Assembly: GCF_030813695.1 (NCBI RefSeq)
Contig: NZ_JAUSVA010000002.1
Coordinates: forward strand, 7,835,501-7,899,500
Direction: 5' to 3'
Length of the DNA stretch: 64,000 nucleotides
Source: Kitasatospora herbaricolor
GTDB taxonomy: Bacteria; Actinomycetota; Actinomycetes; Streptomycetales; Streptomycetaceae
The number at the start of each line of letters is the position of its first letter. Position 1 is the stretch's first letter. This document shows positions 17,485 to 26,510 of the stretch, one piece after another. The position numbers and the translations under genes are program-made. Under the pieces are notes generated by a model that worked only from the letters and a program-made list of their open reading frames with translations, was not told the DNA's origin and did no database searches.

Positions 17485-17531
17485 TGATCGAGTCAATACA
17501 TCGAGACCACTGGATCGTATATTGATCGAGT
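17485..17531. promoter_or_regulatory. Direct-repeat operator of the DeoR/LacI hybrid regulator (predicted)
   Basis: TGATCGAGT is repeated exactly at 17485-17493 and 17523-17531, with related ATCGAG (17500-17505) and GATCGT elements between. The stretch is AT-rich compared with its surroundings and lies 60-107 bp before the regulator ATG. The core TGATCGA recurs before the ABC importer at 22928. Confidence 0.6.
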
Positions 17532-17591
17532 GATACGAATGCGACCAGTTGGGCTCACGTCGAATCGGGCCCGGGATCGGGGAAGAACGCC

Positions 17592-18704
17592 ATGACCCTT
17601 TCGTCCGAGGAACGCCGCGCGCGGATCCTTGAGGTGGTGCGGGACACGGGGACCGTGCGGGTGGTCGACCTGGCCGCCCGGATCGGCATCTCCGCCGTCA
17701 CGGCCCGCCGCGACGTCGCCGCACTGGCGGACGCCGGCCTGCTGCACCGCGTGCACGGCTCGGTGGCGCTCCCCGACACCGGGGCGTTCGGCAAACCCGA
17801 GGGCCGCGACCGGGTGATCGGCATGCTGGTGCCCACGGTGGCCTCGTACTTCAACGAGGTGATCGCCGGCGCCCGGGCGTCCGCGGCCACCGCCGGCGCC
17901 CAGCTCGTGCTGGCGATCTCGCCCTACGAGGCCCGCGACGACCGGGCCCAGGTGGAGCGCCTGCTGGAGTCCGGCGTGGACGGCCTGCTGCTCACCCCCA
18001 ACTGGCGGCCCGGCAGCTGGCCCGCCGACAGCGAGTGGCTGGCCGAACTCCCGGTGCCGACCGTGCTGGTGGAGCGCAAGGCCCGGCCCGGAACGGCCGG
18101 TGCGGAGCTGGACGCCGTCTCCTCCGACCACCAGCACGGCGTGCTGCTGGCCCTGCGTCACCTCGCCTCGCTCGGCCACCGGTCGGTGCTGCTGGCCGCC
18201 CGAGAGGACACCTGGACGGCGCAGCGGGTGCGGACCGGCTACGCCAAGGGCATGCAGTACCTGGGCATGGAGGCGTACCCGGTGACCGACATCCGGCTGG
18301 CCGGGCCCGGGGCGACCGCCGCCGCGCCGGACCTGGAGTACGTGGCCGACCAGATCGCCCGGGCGGTCGGGCAGGGCGTGCGCGCCGCGCTCGTCCACAA
18401 CGACCAGGACGCCATCCAGCTGGCGCCGCTGATGCGGGCCCGCGGCCTGCGGATCCCGGACGACCTGGCGCTGATCTCCTACGACGACGTGTTCGCGGCC
18501 CTGGCCGCGCCGCCGCTGACGGCCGTCGCCCCGCCCAAGCGGGCCGTCGGCGGGGCCGCCCTGGACCTGCTGCTGCGCCGGCTCGGCGGCGGCGCCTCGC
18601 TGCCCGCCCACCACATCGAGCTGCTGGCCAGCCTGAAGGTCCGCGGCTCCTGCGGCGCCAAGGTGGCCGCGGTGCCCGCGGAGGGGCCGGCGCGGGAGGA
18701 CTGA
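17592..18704 (+). CDS. Transcriptional regulator: DeoR-type HTH fused to LacI-type sugar-binding domain
   Basis: A 370-residue regulator. Residues 1-60 form a DeoR-type winged helix (EERRARILEVVRDTGTVRVV, then VTARRDVAALADAGLL). From about residue 75 the protein is a periplasmic-binding-protein-like sensor of the LacI/GalR kind (IGMLVPTVASYFNEVIAGA, SDHQHGVLLALRHLASLGHR, ISYDDVFAALAAPPLTAV). Such hybrids exist in actinomycetes and bind sugars or sugar phosphates. Its position among glycan genes makes it the best candidate for local control of the beta-helix protein, the DUF2264 group and the ABC importer (inference from shared TGATCGA sites). Confidence 0.88.
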   Translation: MTLSSEERRARILEVVRDTGTVRVVDLAARIGISAVTARRDVAALADAGLLHRVHGSVALPDTGAFGKPEGRDRVIGMLVPTVASYFNEVIAGARASAATAGAQLVLAISPYEARDDRAQVERLLESGVDGLLLTPNWRPGSWPADSEWLAELPVPTVLVERKARPGTAGAELDAVSSDHQHGVLLALRHLASLGHRSVLLAAREDTWTAQRVRTGYAKGMQYLGMEAYPVTDIRLAGPGATAAAPDLEYVADQIARAVGQGVRAALVHNDQDAIQLAPLMRARGLRIPDDLALISYDDVFAALAAPPLTAVAPPKRAVGGAALDLLLRRLGGGASLPAHHIELLASLKVRGSCGAKVAAVPAEGPARED

Positions 18705-18729
18705 CCGGCAGCCGGCCCGCCGCGACCCG

Positions 18730-19416
18730 TCAGCCGGGCTCCGGCGCGCCGGCCGCGCCGACACACGCCTCGTTGCCCTCGGGGTCGGCCAGCACGTAGG
18801 TCGACGGCGCGTCGGCGTCGCTCACCAGGCGTCCGCCGGCCGCGATCGCCGCCGCGACCCGGGCCTCGGCCTGGTCGTACGGCACCCAGACGTCGACGTG
18901 GACCCGGTTGCGCTGCGGGCGCGGCGCGTCCATCGGCTGGAAGTAGAACGGCGCTCCGCGGCGGCCGGGGTCCACCAGGTCCTCGCCGCTGTCCGCGCGG
19001 TCCTGATAGCCGAGCAGGGCGCGCCAGAAGGGCAGCACGGCGGGGGTTTCCAGCGCGTCGACGGTGACCTGGACGGTCTGCACGGCGGACGGGTCGGCCG
19101 CGATGCCCAGCGCGCGGGCCGTCGCCGAGATCTCGCGGGCCAGCCCCACGTGCCGCTCGGTCAGCCCGTAGTAGTCGTCCGTGAGCGTGATCAGCCGCAC
19201 CGTCACGCCCTCGGGCCGCAGGTCGACATCCGGCGCGTGCGGCCCGAGACCGGGCAGTTCGGCGATCGCCCGGACCAGCCGGGCGCCGGTCGTGAACGAC
19301 CCGGTGCGGAAGTACGCGCAGGCTCCCTCACCCAGTACCCGCCAGTCCTCCAGGCCGGCAATCCCGTGGAAGTACCGGGGCCTGATCCGCTCGTTTCCGT
19401 CCGCCGTGTCGGTCAT
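18730..19416 (-). CDS. VOC family protein with pterin-dehydratase-like N-terminal part
   Basis: A 228-residue protein. The first about 100 residues (YFHGIAGLEDWRVLGEGACA, DVDLRPEGVTVRLITLTDDYYGLTERHVGLAREISATA) resemble 4a-hydroxytetrahydrobiopterin dehydratase. The C-terminal about 110 residues form a glyoxalase/VOC module (VQTVQVTVDALETPAVLPFWRALLGY to YVLADPEGNEACV). Function unknown; VOC proteins of this type bind small ligands or metals. Its ATG overlaps the stop of the upstream isomerase gene by four bases (ATGA), so the two are translationally coupled. Confidence 0.8.
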   Translation of the reverse strand: MTDTADGNERIRPRYFHGIAGLEDWRVLGEGACAYFRTGSFTTGARLVRAIAELPGLGPHAPDVDLRPEGVTVRLITLTDDYYGLTERHVGLAREISATARALGIAADPSAVQTVQVTVDALETPAVLPFWRALLGYQDRADSGEDLVDPGRRGAPFYFQPMDAPRPQRNRVHVDVWVPYDQAEARVAAAIAAGGRLVSDADAPSTYVLADPEGNEACVGAAGAPEPG

Positions 19417-20282
19417 CGGCCGACCGTATCGTGTCCGCCGGGCCGTCCCTCCGCGGCCCCGGCGGTGTGGCGGCCGCCCGGGCGGTGGTGGCCGCCGGCC
19501 GCCGCGGCGAGCATCCCCGCCAGCAGCCGTGCGCCGTCGCCGAGCAGCGGCGGGAGCGGCCGGGCGGCGGGGTGCCACGGGGCCTCGTACTCCCAGGCGA
19601 CCCAGCTGTCCGGCGGGAGCGCGGCCACCGCCTCGGCGATCGGCAGCACCCCGGCGCCCAGCGGCAGCGGCGTGCGGTCCTCGGCGCCGGCGATGTCCTT
19701 GACCTGCAGATAGCCGAGCCGTGGGCCGAGGGCGGCGTAGCTGGCCGCGGGGGTCTCGCCGGCGAGCCGGGTGTGCATCAAGTCCCAGAGCGCGCCGGCG
19801 GCCGGGTGGTCGGCCGCCGCCAGCAGCCGGGCGACGTCCGCGCCGGACCGGTGCGAGTCGTGGGTCTCCAGCAGGACCCGCAGGCCGAGCTCCTGGGCCT
19901 GCCCGGCCACCGCGGCCAGCCGCCGGGCCCCGCGCCGGTCGGCCTCGGCGGCCGGTCCGTCGCCGCCGTGCGGGAAGACCCGCAGGTACCGGGCGCCCAG
20001 ATCGGCCGCCAGCCGCAGCCGGGCACGGAGCGCGGTGAGGACGGGCTCGTCCGGCCCCGGCGCGGCGAGGCCGACGTAGGAGGCGAGCGTGAGCGGGACG
20101 ACGCCTGCGGCGGTGAACTCTCTCACGGCCGAGCGGCGTTCGGACGAGTCCATGGCGGGGTGGACGGCCTCGCCCGCCGCGCAGCGCAGTTCCAGCCCGT
20201 GCCAGCCGTGGTCGGCGGCGAGCCGTAGCGCCTCGGGCAGGGGCAGGCCGGGCAGGCCGAGGGTGGCGAGGGCGAGGGGCAC
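19413..20282 (-). CDS. Sugar phosphate isomerase/epimerase (xylose-isomerase-like TIM barrel)
   Basis: A 289-residue TIM-barrel protein of the AP-endonuclease-2/xylose-isomerase-like superfamily. Motifs include GWHGLELRC, LGARYLRVFPHGGDG, LRVLLETHDSHRSG with metal-binding Glu, ALWDLMHTRL with Asp and His, YLQVKDIAG with the conserved lysine and aspartate, and WVAWEYEAPWHP near the end. It should interconvert a sugar or keto-sugar with a divalent metal; the exact substrate is unknown. It lies downstream of the DUF2264 gene and is coupled to the VOC gene. Confidence 0.85.
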   Translation of the reverse strand: MPLALATLGLPGLPLPEALRLAADHGWHGLELRCAAGEAVHPAMDSSERRSAVREFTAAGVVPLTLASYVGLAAPGPDEPVLTALRARLRLAADLGARYLRVFPHGGDGPAAEADRRGARRLAAVAGQAQELGLRVLLETHDSHRSGADVARLLAAADHPAAGALWDLMHTRLAGETPAASYAALGPRLGYLQVKDIAGAEDRTPLPLGAGVLPIAEAVAALPPDSWVAWEYEAPWHPAARPLPPLLGDGARLLAGMLAAAAGGHHRPGGRHTAGAAEGRPGGHDTVGR

Positions 20283-20369
20283 GGCACTCCTGAGGACGGC
20301 GACGGGGACGCGGACGGGGCAGGTCGGGGGCGCACGGACGGTGCGGGCGGGGGCCCGGCGAGCACGGTC

Positions 20370-22679
20370 TCAGGTTGGCCGGGGCTCGCCGGCGGCGGGC
20401 TCGGAGCGGACGGTGACCGTGCCGGCGCGGAGCACGGCGTGCTGACGGGTGCCGTCCGGCCAGGTCACCTCCACCCAGGCGCCGTCCGGGGAATAGCCGG
20501 TGCGGACCGATGCCCCCGAGGCGGGCTCGGGCGGCGCGGCGGCGTCCGGGCCCGCCTCGGGCGGTGCGGCGCCGAGCCGGCCGCCGCTGACGAAGAGGTC
20601 CCCGCCGGGCCTGCCGGCGGCGACGCCGTCCAGCACGGGGACGGCGCCGGCCGGCCCGTACGCGGTGCCGCCGGCGAGGGGGACGGCCCGGGCGGTGCTG
20701 AAGCCGTGCACCCGCGTCAGCCCGCCGTGGAGTTCGGCGACCTGTGGAGGGCGGGTGGCGCCCGGGTGGTCCGGGAGCCCGGTCCGGTCGTCGTGCTCGC
20801 TGCCGGACTGCTGGTTCTCGGGTTGCCCGTTGCCGGGTTGCTCGCCGCCGGGTTGCTCGCCGCCGGGTCGCCCGTTGCCGAGTTGCTTGCTGCCGGGTCG
20901 CCCGTCGCCGCCTTGCTCGCCGCCGGCCGGATCGCTTCCGGTGCCGTTGCGTCGTTCGGTCCGGACCCAGGCGTGGGCGCCGGTCGTCCCCGACCGGACG
21001 GCCGGGCCGGCCACCGGCCAGCCGCTCTGCCGTACGCCGGTGCCCGGTGCGGCGCCGGTGACCAGGTGGGCGTGGATCTCGTCGGCGCCGCGGGCCAGCA
21101 CCACCGAGGTCACGGCGGCCCCGGGCAGCTCCGTCCCGCCGCACCGGGGCCGGTGGCCGGAGGCGGCCCAGCCGGGCCCGGAGCCGAGCGGCCTGATCCG
21201 TCCGCGTTCGCTGAGCACCCCCTCGGACAGCAGCCCGAAGTGGTTGTCGGGGACGTCCCCCGGGGCGCTCGGCCCGGTGGCGGTGGAGTGGGCCAGCCGG
21301 GCGTAGAGCGGGTCGTCCGGCAGCGTCTCGCCGGCCGGCTGGTCGTCGCTGCCGTGGTTGTGCAGCCGGACCAGCCCGTCCGCGGCGGTCGACTGGACCA
21401 GCCAGCCGGGCCGGGGCAACGGGTGCACGGCGTCGGCGCGTTCGGCCGGGCCGGGTTCCTCGGGATCGGTCCAGGCCGGATGGTCGGGCGGCAGCAGGAG
21501 CCCGACGAAGCCCTTGCTCGCCCAGTACGGCGAGGCGGGGCCCGAGTACGGCTGGACCATCGGCGGGTACGGCCCGTACCAGCCGAGCGAGAGCAGGCCG
21601 TCGGGTGCGGCGGCGCCGCGTTCGAGGAAGTGCCGCAGGGCGCCGGAGGCGAGCCGGCGGGTGGCGCCGGGGGAGAGGGGGGTGTGACCGGTGAGCGCCC
21701 CCGCCCAGAGCGGGGCGGCGGCGGCGAACCGGTAGCCGAGCGAGCGGCCCTGGTGCACGGGGGCGCCGTCGGCGCCGAAGGTCCGCGCGTAGCCGTCCAG
21801 GTAGGCGGCGAGCCGGGGGCCGTAGGTGTCGAGCAAAGTGCTGCTGTTGGGGCTGTTGGGGCTGTTGGGGCTGGCCGGGTCGGTGGGGCCGGCAGGGCTG
21901 ATGGGGTCGGTGGGTGCGCCCGCGGCGGCCTTGGCGCAGAGGTGGGCGTGCAGGACGGGGTAGAGGTGCAGGGCCCAGCCGTTGTAGTGGTCGAAGGCCC
22001 GCGGGCGGCCGTCGGTGTACCAGCCGTCGCCGCGGTACCACTGCTCGATCTTGGCCAGGCCGAGGTCGACGGCGCGGCGGGCGGCCTCGGCCTCGATGCC
22101 GGCCTCGGCGAGGAAGGCTCCGACGGTGAGCGGGAACAGCCACCAGTTGTTGTCGTTGGGGGTGCGGTGCAGGGCCTGGGCCAGCCACCCGCCGGCCCGT
22201 TCGCGGACGCCGTCGTCCAGCCGGTCCCAGAGCCACGCGCGGGTCAGGCGCAGGGCGAGGGCGACGGAGGCCGCCTCGACCATGGCCTGGCCCCGGTCGG
22301 TGATCGCGGGCCAGGAGTACGGGTCGTCGGCGGTGACGGCGCGTTCGGTGGTGGGGGCGCGGGTGCCGGCGTCCAGCCCGGCGGCGTAGCGCTCCAGCAG
22401 GCCGCCGGGGTCGGCGCCGCCGGCGCCGGCGATCCGGAAGGCGGCCAGCAGGAAGGTGCGGGCGTAGCCCTCCAGCCCGTCGGAGCGCGGGCCGGACCAG
22501 CTGGGCCGGGCACCGGGCAGGTTGATCAGGGCCTGGCCCGGGCCGGCGTGCGGCCGGACGGCGGCCAGCAGTCCGTCGGCGACGGCCTCCCAGTGGGCCC
22601 GGGTCCAGCCGGTGCGGGGGCTGCGGACGCGGTCCTCGGGCGGGAGGGGGAAGGGGAACGGACGGGGCGGCTGGGGCAT
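20370..22679 (-). CDS. DUF2264 protein with two low-complexity insertions
   Basis: A 769-residue protein matching DUF2264, a family with an (alpha/alpha) toroid-like N-terminal domain (RTGWTRAHWEAVADGLL, GPRSDGLEGYARTFLLAAFR, NDNNWWLFPLTVGAFLAEAG, DGWYTDGRPRAFDHYNGWAL) and a beta-rich C-terminal part. It looks like a polysaccharide lyase or unsaturated glycoside hydrolase by fold, but no activity can be named. Two simple-sequence insertions interrupt it: an NSP repeat around residues 258-280 and a Gly/Gln/Pro-rich stretch with period 5 around residues 582-624. I chose ATG 22679 (MPQPPRPFPFPL). It is the first gene of a minus-strand group with the isomerase and VOC genes and is divergent from the ABC importer. 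Confidence 0.85.
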   Translation of the reverse strand: MPQPPRPFPFPLPPEDRVRSPRTGWTRAHWEAVADGLLAAVRPHAGPGQALINLPGARPSWSGPRSDGLEGYARTFLLAAFRIAGAGGADPGGLLERYAAGLDAGTRAPTTERAVTADDPYSWPAITDRGQAMVEAASVALALRLTRAWLWDRLDDGVRERAGGWLAQALHRTPNDNNWWLFPLTVGAFLAEAGIEAEAARRAVDLGLAKIEQWYRGDGWYTDGRPRAFDHYNGWALHLYPVLHAHLCAKAAAGAPTDPISPAGPTDPASPNSPNSPNSSTLLDTYGPRLAAYLDGYARTFGADGAPVHQGRSLGYRFAAAAPLWAGALTGHTPLSPGATRRLASGALRHFLERGAAAPDGLLSLGWYGPYPPMVQPYSGPASPYWASKGFVGLLLPPDHPAWTDPEEPGPAERADAVHPLPRPGWLVQSTAADGLVRLHNHGSDDQPAGETLPDDPLYARLAHSTATGPSAPGDVPDNHFGLLSEGVLSERGRIRPLGSGPGWAASGHRPRCGGTELPGAAVTSVVLARGADEIHAHLVTGAAPGTGVRQSGWPVAGPAVRSGTTGAHAWVRTERRNGTGSDPAGGEQGGDGRPGSKQLGNGRPGGEQPGGEQPGNGQPENQQSGSEHDDRTGLPDHPGATRPPQVAELHGGLTRVHGFSTARAVPLAGGTAYGPAGAVPVLDGVAAGRPGGDLFVSGGRLGAAPPEAGPDAAAPPEPASGASVRTGYSPDGAWVEVTWPDGTRQHAVLRAGTVTVRSEPAAGEPRPT
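20810..20935. repeat. In-frame 15-bp-period repeats inside the DUF2264 gene
   Basis: The plus strand shows repeated GCTCGCCGCCGGGTT and variants at a 15-base period. On the coding strand they give five-residue units such as GGEQP, GNGQP and GNGRP. The period keeps the frame, so the insert is translated. Confidence 0.8.
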
Positions 22680-22769
22680 GGGGGCTTCCTCGGTCCGGGG
22701 CCCGGAGCGGGCGGTCACCGCGCGGGCGTCCCGAATCTAGGAAGGGCGTGATCGTTCGTCAAGGAAAGC

Positions 22770-22781
22770 GATCGAATGATC
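22770..22781. promoter_or_regulatory. GATCGAATGATC site, copy 1, in the DUF2264/ABC divergent promoter region
   Basis: A 12-bp near-palindrome GATCGAATGATC, 90 bp upstream of the DUF2264 start. An identical copy is at 22929. The 346-bp region 22680-23025 has no gene; it carries these sites, further GATC-containing elements and the promoter of the ABC operon. Confidence 0.65.
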
Positions 22782-22928
22782 GGACGGATGGCTCGAACCC
22801 GCCACGGGACGTACGCGCGACGGGATCCTCTCCGGAGGCACCGGTCGAACCGTCGCCGCTGTTCACGCCAGGCCCCCCGGGGGGCCGACAGGGGTGGGTG
22901 CGCCCATGCGCCACTGATCGATCGGCGT

Positions 22929-22940
22929 GATCGAATGATC
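22929..22940. promoter_or_regulatory. GATCGAATGATC site, copy 2, overlapping the ABC importer promoter
   Basis: Identical to the copy at 22770 and followed by GGATCAGTTGATCT (22948-22960) and TTCGATCAG (22973-22981). The cluster ends on the -35 element of the ABC operon, consistent with repression. Confidence 0.65.
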
Positions 22941-22967
22941 AGTCAAGGATCAGTTGATCTAAAACTC

Positions 22968-22996
22968 TTGACTTCGATCAGCGCCCGTCCCAGGAT
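22968..22996 (+). promoter_or_regulatory. Promoter of the sugar ABC operon
   Basis: TTGACT at 22968-22973, a 17-base spacer and CAGGAT at 22991-22996, close to the housekeeping sigma (HrdB) consensus. The ATG of the binding protein is 30 bases further on. Confidence 0.7.
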
Positions 22997-23025
22997 GACG
23001 ACACCCCACCCAGAGGAGCCGCGCC

Positions 23026-24372
23026 ATGTCCCACACCACCCGCCGCCGCAGCAGAGCCCTGCGCAGCGCCACCGCGGTCGCAGCCACCACCCTCTCGCTC
23101 GCCCTGCTCGCCGCCTGCGGCAGCTCCGGGAGTTCCGACAGCTCCACCGAGGCCAAGAGCGACGGCAAGCCCGTCACCCTCACCTTCTGGGGCTGGGCCA
23201 AGGGCACCAAGGACGTCGTCACCGCCTTCAACGCCTCCCACCCCGGCATCCAGGTCACCTTCGAGGAGATCCCCTCCGGCAACGCCGGCGGCTACGCCAA
23301 GCTCGCCAACGCCGTGAAGGCCGGCAACGCGCCGGACGTCTTCAACGTCGAGTACCCCCAGCTGCCCGACTTCGTCAGCCAGGGCGCCGTCCAGGACATC
23401 AGCAAGCTGGTCGGCACCGACCTGAAGAAGAAGTACCTGCCGCAGGCCCTCGACCTGACCACCCTCGGCGGCGCCAACTGGGCGCTCCCGCTGGACGCCG
23501 CGCCGCAGGCCTTCTACTACCGCAAGGACCTCTTCGAGAAGGCGCAGATCACCCCGCCCAAGACCTGGGAGGAGTTCCGCACGGCCGCCGAGCGCCTCAA
23601 GGCGGCCGAGCCGACCGCCCGCATCGCCACCTTCTTCCCCGACGACCCGAGCACCTTCGAGGCCAACTCCTGGCAGGCGGGTGCCCACTGGTTCAACGCC
23701 GTCGGCACCACCTGGGACGTCCGGATCAACGGCGCCGAGACCCAGCGGGTCACCGACTACTGGCAGAAGATGGTCGCCGACGACCTGGTCAACGTGATGC
23801 CCTCGTTCAGCCAGCAGTGGACCGCCTCGCTGCAGAAGGGCGAGACGGCCGGCTACCTGGGCGCCTCCTGGGGCGGCGGCGTGCTGAAGAGCAACCTGCC
23901 CGACGCCTCCGGCAAGTGGGCCGTCGCCCCGATCCCGACCTGGGACGGCAAGCCCGCCAGCGGCATGCTGGGCGGCACCACCTTCGCCGTCTCCAAGGAC
24001 AGCAAGAAGGCCAAGGCCGCCGTCGAGTTCTCCACCTGGGCGACCACCACCGAGGAGGGCATCCAGGCCCGGATCGCCTCCGGCAGCTCCTCCGCCTTCC
24101 CGGCCGCCCCCGCGCTGGTGCCGGTCGCCAGGAAGGCCTTCGACACCGCCTTCTACGGCGGCCAGGACATCTACGCCGTCTACAGCGCCGCCGCCACCTC
24201 GATCCGCGCCGACTGGACCTGGGGTCCGGCGATGGGCGTCACCAACACCTCGCTCAAGGACGCCTTCGGCAAGGTCGCCGGCAAGACCGACACCATCGAT
24301 TCGGCCGTCTCGGGCGCCCAGAAGGCCACCGTCGCGGAGCTGAAGAACCGCGGGCTCCAGGTCGCCGAGTGA
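23026..24372 (+). CDS. Carbohydrate ABC transporter substrate-binding lipoprotein
   Basis: A 448-residue extracellular solute-binding protein of family 1. The signal peptide ends in the lipobox LLAAC with cysteine at about 31, followed by a Ser-rich linker. The mature domain starts PVTLTFWGWAKG and shows NASHPGIQVTFEEI, AGNAPDVFNVEY, YYRKDLFEKA and GASWGGG, as in CUT1 importers for oligosaccharides. ATG 23026 has GAGGAG at 23013-23018. The two permease genes follow with overlapping start and stop codons. No ATPase gene is present; in streptomycetes such importers share the MsiK ATPase (established for several CUT1 systems). Confidence 0.93.
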   Translation: MSHTTRRRSRALRSATAVAATTLSLALLAACGSSGSSDSSTEAKSDGKPVTLTFWGWAKGTKDVVTAFNASHPGIQVTFEEIPSGNAGGYAKLANAVKAGNAPDVFNVEYPQLPDFVSQGAVQDISKLVGTDLKKKYLPQALDLTTLGGANWALPLDAAPQAFYYRKDLFEKAQITPPKTWEEFRTAAERLKAAEPTARIATFFPDDPSTFEANSWQAGAHWFNAVGTTWDVRINGAETQRVTDYWQKMVADDLVNVMPSFSQQWTASLQKGETAGYLGASWGGGVLKSNLPDASGKWAVAPIPTWDGKPASGMLGGTTFAVSKDSKKAKAAVEFSTWATTTEEGIQARIASGSSSAFPAAPALVPVARKAFDTAFYGGQDIYAVYSAAATSIRADWTWGPAMGVTNTSLKDAFGKVAGKTDTIDSAVSGAQKATVAELKNRGLQVAE

Positions 24373-25406
24373 TGACCCGCCCGCCCGCTCCCCGCACCGA
24401 GGCCGGCCCCGAGCCGCGGACCGGGGCCGGTACGCCGGCCCCGGGCCCGGCCGGTCCCGCCGCCCCTTCCCGTACCGCCCGTCCCGGCCCCGCCCGTCCG
24501 CGCCCCACCCGGGCGGCCGGAAGGCGCGGGGCCCCCGCCCTGCTGCTCGCCCCGTTCATGGTGCTGTTCACGGCCTGCACGCTGATCCCGATCGGCTACG
24601 CCGTCCACCTGAGCCTGTACACCGAGCGCCGGTCCGGGCTCGGCTTCGGCGGCACGGTCAGCGTCTTCACGGGCCTCGGCAACTACACCCGGGCGCTCGG
24701 CGACCCGGCCTTCCGCGAGGGCTTCCTGTCCGTCGCCGGGTACTGCCTGCTGTACATCCCGCTGATGCTCGGACTGTCGCTGCTCCTCGCGCTGCTGCTG
24801 GACTCCGCGCTGGCCCGGGCCCGCCGGTTCTTCCAGCTGGCGCTCTTCCTGCCGCACGCCGTACCCGGCATCATCGCCGCACTGATCTGGATGTACCTCT
24901 ACACCCCCGGCATCAGCCCGGTGGTCGGAGCCCTCGACACCCTCGGCGCGCAGCCCGACCTGCTCGGCAACCCGCTGCCCGCGGTGGTGAACATCGCCCT
25001 GTGGGAGTGGGCCGGCTACAACATGGTGATCTTCTACGCCGCCCTGCAGGCCATCCCCCGGGAGATCCTGGAGGCGGCCCGGGTCGACGGCGCCGGCCCG
25101 CTGCGCACCGCGTTCAGCGTCAAGATCCCGCTGATCCGGGCCTCGCTCACCATGGTCGGCCTGTTCACCGTCATCGGCTCCCTCCAACTGTTCACCGAAC
25201 CGATGATCCTGCACGGCGCCGCACCCACCGTGACCAGCACCTGGACTCCCAACATGTACGCCTACTCCGCCGCCTTCGACCGCAACGACTACGGTCTGGC
25301 CGCCGCCGCCTCCGTCCTGCTCGCGCTGACCGCCGCCGCGCTCTCCTACGCCATCACCCGGGGCGGCCGGGCCGGCTCCTCCCGCCGAGCGAAGGCCGGC
25401 GCATGA
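24372..25406 (+). CDS. Sugar ABC transporter permease (MalF-like)
   Basis: A 344-residue membrane protein with a 55-residue Pro/Ala-rich N-terminus and six predicted helices (LLLAPFMVLFTACTLIPIGYA first). The EAA loop, which contacts the ATPase, reads EILEAARVDGAGPLRTAFSV. The ATG overlaps the stop of the binding-protein gene by one base. Confidence 0.92.
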   Translation: MTRPPAPRTEAGPEPRTGAGTPAPGPAGPAAPSRTARPGPARPRPTRAAGRRGAPALLLAPFMVLFTACTLIPIGYAVHLSLYTERRSGLGFGGTVSVFTGLGNYTRALGDPAFREGFLSVAGYCLLYIPLMLGLSLLLALLLDSALARARRFFQLALFLPHAVPGIIAALIWMYLYTPGISPVVGALDTLGAQPDLLGNPLPAVVNIALWEWAGYNMVIFYAALQAIPREILEAARVDGAGPLRTAFSVKIPLIRASLTMVGLFTVIGSLQLFTEPMILHGAAPTVTSTWTPNMYAYSAAFDRNDYGLAAAASVLLALTAAALSYAITRGGRAGSSRRAKAGA

Positions 25407-26311
25407 GCATCCTCGCCCCCGGCCGCCGCACCCGGCCCGACCACGCCCCCGCCGCCCCGGCCCCCGTCCGCCGGCAGCCCTGGAGCCTCTCCAGGGCTGC
25501 CGTCAACGGCGCCCTCGTGCTGGCCACCGCCTACACCCTGCTCCCGCTCGGCTGGCTGCTCAGCGCCGCCGCCAAGAACACCGGGGACCTGCTCGGCGGC
25601 CGCGGACTCTCCCCGGAGCGCTGGCACCTCGGCGACAACCTGCACGCCCTGGCCACCACCGGCGACGGCATCTACTTCCGGTGGTACCTCAACTCCCTGC
25701 TGTACGCCGGGATCGGCGCCGTGCTCTGCGCCTTCGTCTGCGTCTGCGCCGGCTACGCGTTCCACGTCTACGCCTTCCGCGGCAAGGAGCAGTTGTTCGG
25801 GCTGGTCCTGCTGGGCGTGCTGGTGCCGACCACCGCGCTGGCGCTGCCGATGTACCTGCTCGCCTCCCAGCTGCACATCGTCAACACCTTCTGGGCGGTG
25901 TTCATCCCGTCCCTGGTCAACCCGTTCGGCGTCTACCTTGCCCGGGTGTTCTGCGCCGGCTACATCCCGTCCGAGGTGCTGGAGGCCGCCCGGGTCGACG
26001 GCGCGGGCGAGTTGCGGATCTTCTGGTCGATCGGGCTGCGGATGGTGATGCCCGGGTTCGTGACCGTGTTCCTCTTCCAGTTCACCGCCATCTGGAACAA
26101 CTTCTTCCTCCCGCTGGTGATGCTCTCGGACAACCGGCTCTTCCCGGTCAGCCTCGGCCTGTACGCCTGGAACACCCAGACCACCGCCTTCCCCGAGTAC
26201 TACCCGCTGGTGGTGACCGGTTCGCTGCTGGCCGTCGTGCCGCTGGTGGTCGCCTTCGTCGCCCTGCAGCGCCACTGGAAGGCGGGCCTGACGGCGGGCA
26301 GCGTCAAGTGA
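25403..26311 (+). CDS. Sugar ABC transporter permease (MalG-like)
   Basis: A 302-residue protein with six helices and the EAA motif EVLEAARVDGAGELRIFWSI. It forms the second half of the translocation pore. The start overlaps the stop of the first permease by four bases (ATGA). Confidence 0.92.
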   Translation: MSILAPGRRTRPDHAPAAPAPVRRQPWSLSRAAVNGALVLATAYTLLPLGWLLSAAAKNTGDLLGGRGLSPERWHLGDNLHALATTGDGIYFRWYLNSLLYAGIGAVLCAFVCVCAGYAFHVYAFRGKEQLFGLVLLGVLVPTTALALPMYLLASQLHIVNTFWAVFIPSLVNPFGVYLARVFCAGYIPSEVLEAARVDGAGELRIFWSIGLRMVMPGFVTVFLFQFTAIWNNFFLPLVMLSDNRLFPVSLGLYAWNTQTTAFPEYYPLVVTGSLLAVVPLVVAFVALQRHWKAGLTAGSVK

Positions 26312-26510
26312 CCTCCCCGGGCCCGGTCCTGGCCCCGGCGCCGCCGCGCCGTGGCGATGCCCCACGCCTCGCCACGGCAACCGCAACCGCCACGGCAACC
26401 GCCATCGGCACCGCCCGTCACCCGCCACCCGCCGCCCGAAAGCCGCGCGCAACCCGGCCGCCCCGCCCCGGCGGCCCCACCGCCCCCACCTGCCCGACAG
26501 GAGCCCCCGA

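Noticed and set aside
23026..26311. A missing or broken ATPase gene in the sugar ABC operon
   Set aside because: No remnant is visible, and sharing of MsiK by such importers is established in streptomycetes, so absence is normal.
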